Positions 13,170 through 16,918 of a DNA stretch of 16,918 nucleotides are shown in pieces. The translations under genes were made by a program, and so were the position numbers. The DNA lies in the NCBI GenBank assembly GCA_017617145.1, contig JAFZWX010000036.1:1-16918 (forward strand), written 5' to 3'. The DNA is from Treponema sp. GTDB taxonomy: Bacteria; Spirochaetota; Spirochaetia; Treponematales; Treponemataceae. The notes below the pieces were generated by a model. The model searched no databases. It had not been told where the DNA came from and saw only the letters and a list, made by a program, of their open reading frames with translations. Position 1 is the first letter of the stretch, and each line of letters starts with the position of its first letter.

Positions 13170-14372
13170 TTAGTGGTCAAGATGAGCACGGGCAAGCTTG
13201 CTGATTTCATCTGCAAGACACTGGAGCGGAACCTGCTTTTGAACTGCACCAAGTTCCCAGGCAACCTTTGGCATTCCGTAAACAATACAAGAAGCCTGAT
13301 CTTGTCCTAAGGTCCAGGCACCTTTTTTACGCATTTCGGCAAGTTGTGCAGCACCATCACGTCCCATGCCAGTCATAATTACACCCAAAGACTTGTTTCC
13401 ATATTGTTTTGCAACTGACTCAAAAAGCATATCTGCAGAAGGTCGGTGACCATTACGCAAATCGTCTTGAGTTAAACGGATAATTGCATTAAGAGAACGC
13501 TTTTCAACCATAAGATGATAATCGCCTGGAGCAATATAAACATGGCCACCTAAAACCGGTTCGCCGTTCTTTGCTTCAGAAACTTCAAGAGGACATATAT
13601 GGTTTAAACTTTCTGCAAATTCTGTAGTGAAACCTGCCGGCATATGCTGAACAACCAGAATAGGCTGCTTTAAGTTAGGGTCAATTTTTGAAAGCATATC
13701 TCTTAGCGCATTTGGACCGCCTGTAGAAATACCAATCGCAATAATTTCTATACGGCCACCATCGCGTTCAGGAGTAATAACTGCAGGTTCCTTTGTACGC
13801 GGAGCATTCCATGAAGCAGGAGGCACAAATTCTGTTTTTGTAACAGAAGCAAGCTTTGCAGCATCCTCACCTTTTTTTTGTGCAACAAAACGCGCTGCAG
13901 CCTTAAGCTTTATCTGATGAGTAAAATAATCAGCATCAGGAACAGACTTGCCATGTCTTGAAGCATACGAAGCACCATAGCTTGAAACATATTCTATAAT
14001 TTCATCAGAAACATCACCAATTTTGAGCGTAACAGACGAACCGCCTGGCTTTGTAATAAAGTCAGCTGCACCAAGCTCAAGACAACGCATGGTAACAGCG
14101 GCTCCTTCGGTAGCAATGCTCGAAAGAATAATAACCGGAATATCAATATGACGGAGTCTTCTCTGTTCAAGAAACTGAACTCCGGTCATTACAGGCATTT
14201 CAATATCAAGTAAAATTACATCCGGCTTGTAAACAGGAATTTTATCAAGAAGGTCCTGTCCGTTTTCGGCTTTGGCAACAACCTCAAGTCCTTCACAGTC
14301 AGAAATAATTCGGCTAATCAAATTCCGCATTAACGCAGAATCATCACAAATCATTACAGAAATTTTATCCAT
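13170..14372 (-). CDS. cheB: CheB, chemotaxis protein-glutamate methylesterase/response regulator
   Basis: A 400-residue cytosolic enzyme that removes methyl groups from chemoreceptor glutamates (and deamidates glutamines) when phosphorylated by CheA. The receiver domain spans about 3-125, with Asp10 and Asp11, phospho-acceptor Asp56 in LLDIEMP, and Lys108 in TKPG. The methylesterase domain spans about 207-395, with Ser216 in GISTGGP, His243 in VVQHMPAGFT and Asp339 in GMGRDG as catalytic triad. The linker between them is about 80 residues, longer than in enteric CheB and Ala/Lys/Thr-rich. The gene follows cheR by 6 bases and is probably read from the cheR promoter. cheA, cheW and cheY are not in this window. 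Confidence 0.96.
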   Translation of the reverse strand: MDKISVMICDDSALMRNLISRIISDCEGLEVVAKAENGQDLLDKIPVYKPDVILLDIEMPVMTGVQFLEQRRLRHIDIPVIILSSIATEGAAVTMRCLELGAADFITKPGGSSVTLKIGDVSDEIIEYVSSYGASYASRHGKSVPDADYFTHQIKLKAAARFVAQKKGEDAAKLASVTKTEFVPPASWNAPRTKEPAVITPERDGGRIEIIAIGISTGGPNALRDMLSKIDPNLKQPILVVQHMPAGFTTEFAESLNHICPLEVSEAKNGEPVLGGHVYIAPGDYHLMVEKRSLNAIIRLTQDDLRNGHRPSADMLFESVAKQYGNKSLGVIMTGMGRDGAAQLAEMRKKGAWTLGQDQASCIVYGMPKVAWELGAVQKQVPLQCLADEISKLARAHLDH

Positions 14373-14378
14373 AACAAC

Positions 14379-15194
14379 TTACCTGTTCTTTTTATAGAGA
14401 CATGCCCATTCTGTTTTTAAGAACTCAAACTGAGTCTTCATACCAAACAACGATTCAGAGTGACCAATAAACAAATATGACTGTGCAGCCATAGATTCCC
14501 AGAAACGATTTATAACCGTAAGCTGTGCCGGTTCATCAAAATAAATCAGTACATTACGGCAGAAAACAACATCTAGGTTACGTGCACCAGAATCGTTCAT
14601 AAGGTTATGATAGTCAAAGTGAATAGTATCTTGAAGTTCTTTCTTAACCTGATATCCGCCTTCAACCTTTGCAAAATATTTAGCAAGATAATCAGCAGGA
14701 ATACCATCTACTTTATTATCAGCATAAAAGCCCTGCTGCCCTACCATAAGTGATTTAAGAGAAATATCGGAAGCGGTAACTTTAAAATCAAATCCTGGTG
14801 GACAGATTTCTTTCATTATCATTGCAATTGTATATGGTTCTTCACCAGTAGAACAACCCGCACTCCAGATACGAATAATTCTATCTCCAGTTTTTTTCTT
14901 TTGCTCAATGACCGCTGGAATAACATAATTAATAAAAGCATCAAAATGTGGCTGATTACGGAAAAATCTTGTAAGATTTGTAGTTACCGAATCGAGCATA
15001 ATCTTCATTTCTTCGGAGTTCTTTAAAACAAGATCCAGATATTCTGCAGGGGTTGCGATGTTTTTCTTACGAAGCAAATCCTTTATACGACTGTCCAGAA
15101 TAGACCTGTTTGTTGCCGAGAAAGTTATTCCGCACTGATCATAAATAACCTTACGGAATTTTTCATAATCCTGATCATTAAGTATTTCTAGCAT
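14379..15194 (-). CDS. cheR: CheR, chemoreceptor glutamate methyltransferase
   Basis: A 271-residue S-adenosylmethionine-dependent methyltransferase that methylates receptor glutamates, opposing CheB in adaptation. The N-terminal helical domain (about 5-75) ends in TNLTRFFRNQPHF (72-84), the conserved TxFFR segment. The SAM-binding domain has RIWSAGCSTGEEPYTIAM (108-125), ASDIS (141-145) and the VVFCRNVLIYFD segment (209-220). The length and the short C-terminus without TPRs are those of stand-alone CheR. ATG 15194 has no Shine-Dalgarno; a strong -10 ends 8 bases upstream, so the mRNA is probably leaderless or nearly so. It is first in the cheR-cheB operon. Confidence 0.96.
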   Translation of the reverse strand: MLEILNDQDYEKFRKVIYDQCGITFSATNRSILDSRIKDLLRKKNIATPAEYLDLVLKNSEEMKIMLDSVTTNLTRFFRNQPHFDAFINYVIPAVIEQKKKTGDRIIRIWSAGCSTGEEPYTIAMIMKEICPPGFDFKVTASDISLKSLMVGQQGFYADNKVDGIPADYLAKYFAKVEGGYQVKKELQDTIHFDYHNLMNDSGARNLDVVFCRNVLIYFDEPAQLTVINRFWESMAAQSYLFIGHSESLFGMKTQFEFLKTEWACLYKKNR

Positions 15195-15202
15195 GATACT
15201 AT

Positions 15203-15231
15203 ATTATACACCCGAAAGAGATAAAAAACAA
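15203..15231 (-). promoter_or_regulatory. Promoter of cheR-cheB, predicted near-leaderless
   Basis: TTGTTT (15226-15231), 17 bases, TATAAT (15203-15208), then 8 bases to ATG 15194, all on the minus strand. It sits in the 73-bp gap after the Cof-type HAD gene, so cheR can be expressed on its own. Confidence 0.6.
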
Positions 15232-15267
15232 ACAAAAAAGGAAAACACAGAAAAATTATAAGGATAA

Positions 15268-16089
15268 TTATAGAACGTTTTTGTAAATAAAACGGGCAGG
15301 ACCATCATGATTATTGTCGTATTCTGTAACAAAATCAGCAATGTCTTTTATGGCAGCAAGCCCATTACACATTGCAACTCCATGACCGGTCATGCGGATA
15401 AGGCTTTCATCGTTCATGCTGTCGCCAAAGCCCATAGTTTGATTTAACGGAATATTCAATTCATTTGCAAGAAAGGTTACTGCTTCACCTTTGCCACAAT
15501 CGGGAGGAAGCAGTTCAAGAAAATAAGGCTTGCTGGTAAAAATAACGGCGCGTTCTTTAAATTCTTCACGAAGGATTTTTTGAAGTTCAAGAAGCTGTTC
15601 GGGTTTGCCGGGAATAAGCATTTTTGTAAAACCTTTTTGTAGAAAACTTTCGTAGTCCGAGACAGCAACACCTTTTAGTCCGCAAAGATCTACATCAAGC
15701 TTTGTCCATTCTGTTGCTTCGCGATAGTAGATTGTATCTGGAGTATAAACTTCGGAGCGAAGGCCTGCTTTTTCTGCAAGCTGATTAGCACGCAGTAAGA
15801 TTTGAGGCTCAACCTTTTTGCAAAAAATATTCTGACGCTTGTGCAAATCAAAAATACTGCAGCCGTTTATAGCAATTAAAAATCGCCCGGTTTCAAGCCC
15901 CGCAATCTGGAGCCGGCGAACAAAAGGAAGAATTGCATCTTCTGCCCTTCCCGAACAAAGCACAACATAAATGCCCTTTTGCGCACACTCCCGCAGCGCC
16001 TGAACATTCATATCCGAAATCTGCCGGTCATCGTTGAGCAAAGTGTCATCAAGATCAAGTGCAATAAGTTTTACATCAAGTGGAGCCAT
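15268..16089 (-). CDS. Cof-type (HAD-IIB) sugar-phosphate/flavin phosphatase
   Basis: A 273-residue HAD hydrolase of the Cof/YidA type with a large C2 cap. Motif I is LDLDDTLL with Asp12 and Asp14; motif II is the Ser of VLCSGR (Ser46); Lys of TKMLIPG-like cap end and GDSMNDESLIRMTGHGVAM give motifs III/IV, which match the usual GDxxND. Family members dephosphorylate sugar phosphates, FMN or HMP-PP; the substrate here is unknown. ATG 16089 is chosen rather than the in-frame ATG 16206 because homologous proteins start just before motif I and a promoter lies directly upstream (-10 at 16096-16101). The longer form would add 39 low-complexity residues. Confidence 0.88.
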   Translation of the reverse strand: MAPLDVKLIALDLDDTLLNDDRQISDMNVQALRECAQKGIYVVLCSGRAEDAILPFVRRLQIAGLETGRFLIAINGCSIFDLHKRQNIFCKKVEPQILLRANQLAEKAGLRSEVYTPDTIYYREATEWTKLDVDLCGLKGVAVSDYESFLQKGFTKMLIPGKPEQLLELQKILREEFKERAVIFTSKPYFLELLPPDCGKGEAVTFLANELNIPLNQTMGFGDSMNDESLIRMTGHGVAMCNGLAAIKDIADFVTEYDNNHDGPARFIYKNVL

Positions 16090-16095
16090 GAGGGT

Positions 16096-16124
16096 ATTGT
16101 ATAAAAAAATGAGGAAAAGTGCAA
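16096..16124 (-). promoter_or_regulatory. Promoter of the Cof-type HAD gene, predicted leaderless
   Basis: TTGCAC (16119-16124), 17 bases, TACAAT (16096-16101), then 6 bases to ATG 16089 on the minus strand, with no Shine-Dalgarno. The -35 match is modest. Confidence 0.5.
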
Positions 16125-16151
16125 ATTTGGTGGTGGATTGGGGGAAATTCT

Positions 16152-16185
16152 GGAGATTTTTCAAAAAAGTCTGCGAAAAATTTCC
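16152..16185. repeat. AT-rich hairpin upstream of the Rpn-type gene
   Basis: GGAGATTTTTC (16152-16162) pairs with GAAAAATTTCC (16175-16185) with one G-T wobble and a 12-base loop. GGGGAAATT occurs at 16141 and again near 16215, each followed by a T-rich GATTTTTC stretch. It lies in the 197-bp divergent gap before the Rpn-type gene. Confidence 0.4.
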
Positions 16186-16286
16186 TCTTTTTAAAAATTT
16201 TGGCAATTACTATATAGGGGAAATTTTTGATTTTTCCGCCGGGGTGGTATGCCCTGAGCAATTTATTACACTAGGAGACTTTTCCT

Positions 16287-16918
16287 ATGGAAGAAGTTTT
16301 TGAAGAAAATGTTGGTCCGCAGTATCCGGCTGAACTTTATACAAAAAGACCTAATGATACTGCGTTGTTAAGTCCGCTTTATGATTCTACGTTCAAAGGA
16401 ATCTTTACACAGGAAACCGAAGAATCAAACCTTGCACTCAAGAGTTTCATTTCTGCGGTGTTTGGACGTGCAATAAAAAACGTCAAGCTCAAATCTAATG
16501 AACCTCATAAAGAAACACGAAAACAAAAAAGCATGCTTTTCGATATGAGTATTGAGTTCGATGATGGCGAACTTGCAGATATCGAATTACAGGCAAGAAA
16601 TGAAGATTACGATTATGGAGTTCGTACAGAAATTCTTGCCGCAAGACTACTTGCAAATAGTGCCAAGCGTAAGACAAAATGGGAATCACCAAAAGTATAT
16701 CAAATTTCTGTCTTGAACTTTCATTACAAAAAAGATGACAAGGAAGAAATGAGGTGGTATACTATGACTGATGATTCGGGTGCAAAACTTTCGGAACGAC
16801 TGAATATTATCTTCATAGATTTGGTTTCAATTCGACATGCAGCAAAAACCAAATCTGCCGACAAGCTTACACCAATTGAAAAATGGGGTCTTTTCTTTTC
16901 GTATGTTGACCATGACGA
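16287..16918 (+). CDS. Rpn/PD-(D/E)XK nuclease-family transposase, 3' end outside window
   Basis: The gene starts at ATG 16287, with AGGAG (16273-16277) 9 bases upstream, and is open to the window edge (210 codons seen). The opening SPLYDSTFKGIFTQE and the following FDMSIEFDDGELADIELQARNE (about residues 86-107), with an Asp then Glu-x-Gln, are the hallmarks of the PD-(D/E)XK nuclease family transposase/Rpn group. Further family segments are RTEILAARLLANS, VYQISVLNFHY and the late TPIEKWGLFFSY. Rpn proteins are DNA endonucleases linked to RecA-independent recombination; in spirochaetes and gut anaerobes they occur as many dispersed copies. The copy seems intact as far as visible; completeness cannot be judged. 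Confidence 0.9.
   Translation, partial: MEEVFEENVGPQYPAELYTKRPNDTALLSPLYDSTFKGIFTQETEESNLALKSFISAVFGRAIKNVKLKSNEPHKETRKQKSMLFDMSIEFDDGELADIELQARNEDYDYGVRTEILAARLLANSAKRKTKWESPKVYQISVLNFHYKKDDKEEMRWYTMTDDSGAKLSERLNIIFIDLVSIRHAAKTKSADKLTPIEKWGLFFSYVDHD

Noticed and set aside
16090..16206. Longer N-terminus for the Cof-type HAD protein from ATG 16206
   Set aside because: It would add 39 Phe/Lys-rich residues not seen before motif I in this family, and a promoter at 16096-16124 lies within it.

Overview
The window looks like chromosomal DNA of a low-GC spirochaete, most likely a host-associated Treponema. The evidence is indirect: ammonia-dependent asparagine synthetase AsnA, a cheR-cheB pair, several Lys-rich lipoproteins with spirochaete-style lipoboxes, a STAS anti-anti-sigma-type protein, and large membrane proteins resembling nothing common outside that group. 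No rRNA, tRNA or CRISPR array is visible, so the taxonomic call is an inference.

Left region (1-3690). A lipoprotein with a permuted NlpC/P60-like (YiiX-type) His-Glu-Cys arrangement runs off the left edge on the minus strand. A 201-bp foldback element separates it from a plus-strand pair, a HAD-IA nucleotidase and an RluA-type pseudouridine synthase, which overlap by one base. A small unknown lipoprotein gene follows, bracketed by a perfect 23-bp inverted repeat and ended by a hairpin.

Middle region (3690-10483, all minus strand). In transcription order this holds a pair of uncharacterised integral membrane proteins (one with a TPR-like middle), a second foldback element, apt (adenine salvage), asnA, a radical-SAM-like protein without the canonical cluster motif, and a DUF4349 lipoprotein that overlaps it by ATGA. 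Five copies of a short hairpin repeat sit at gene boundaries here and at 3621. Their stems covary while loop and flanks stay fixed.

Right region (10484-16918). Back-to-back promoters serve the membrane pair and a plus-strand STAS/zinc-ribbon protein, which ends in a clear terminator. A 335-bp AT-rich gap with two paired DnaA-box-like repeats precedes a polyprenyl diphosphate synthase translationally coupled to a TPR protein. These converge with a 2-bp gap on a minus-strand cheR-cheB operon (receptor methylation and demethylation) preceded by a Cof-type HAD phosphatase. An Rpn-type PD-(D/E)XK nuclease/transposase-family gene runs off the right edge.

The most novel material is non-coding: two foldback elements with shared ends, the covarying hairpin family, the paired DnaA-like boxes, and promoters placed so close to start codons that leaderless mRNAs are predicted. 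Among the proteins, the radical-SAM-like/DUF4349 pair and the two membrane proteins are the least explained. I see no complete new defence or biosynthetic system.
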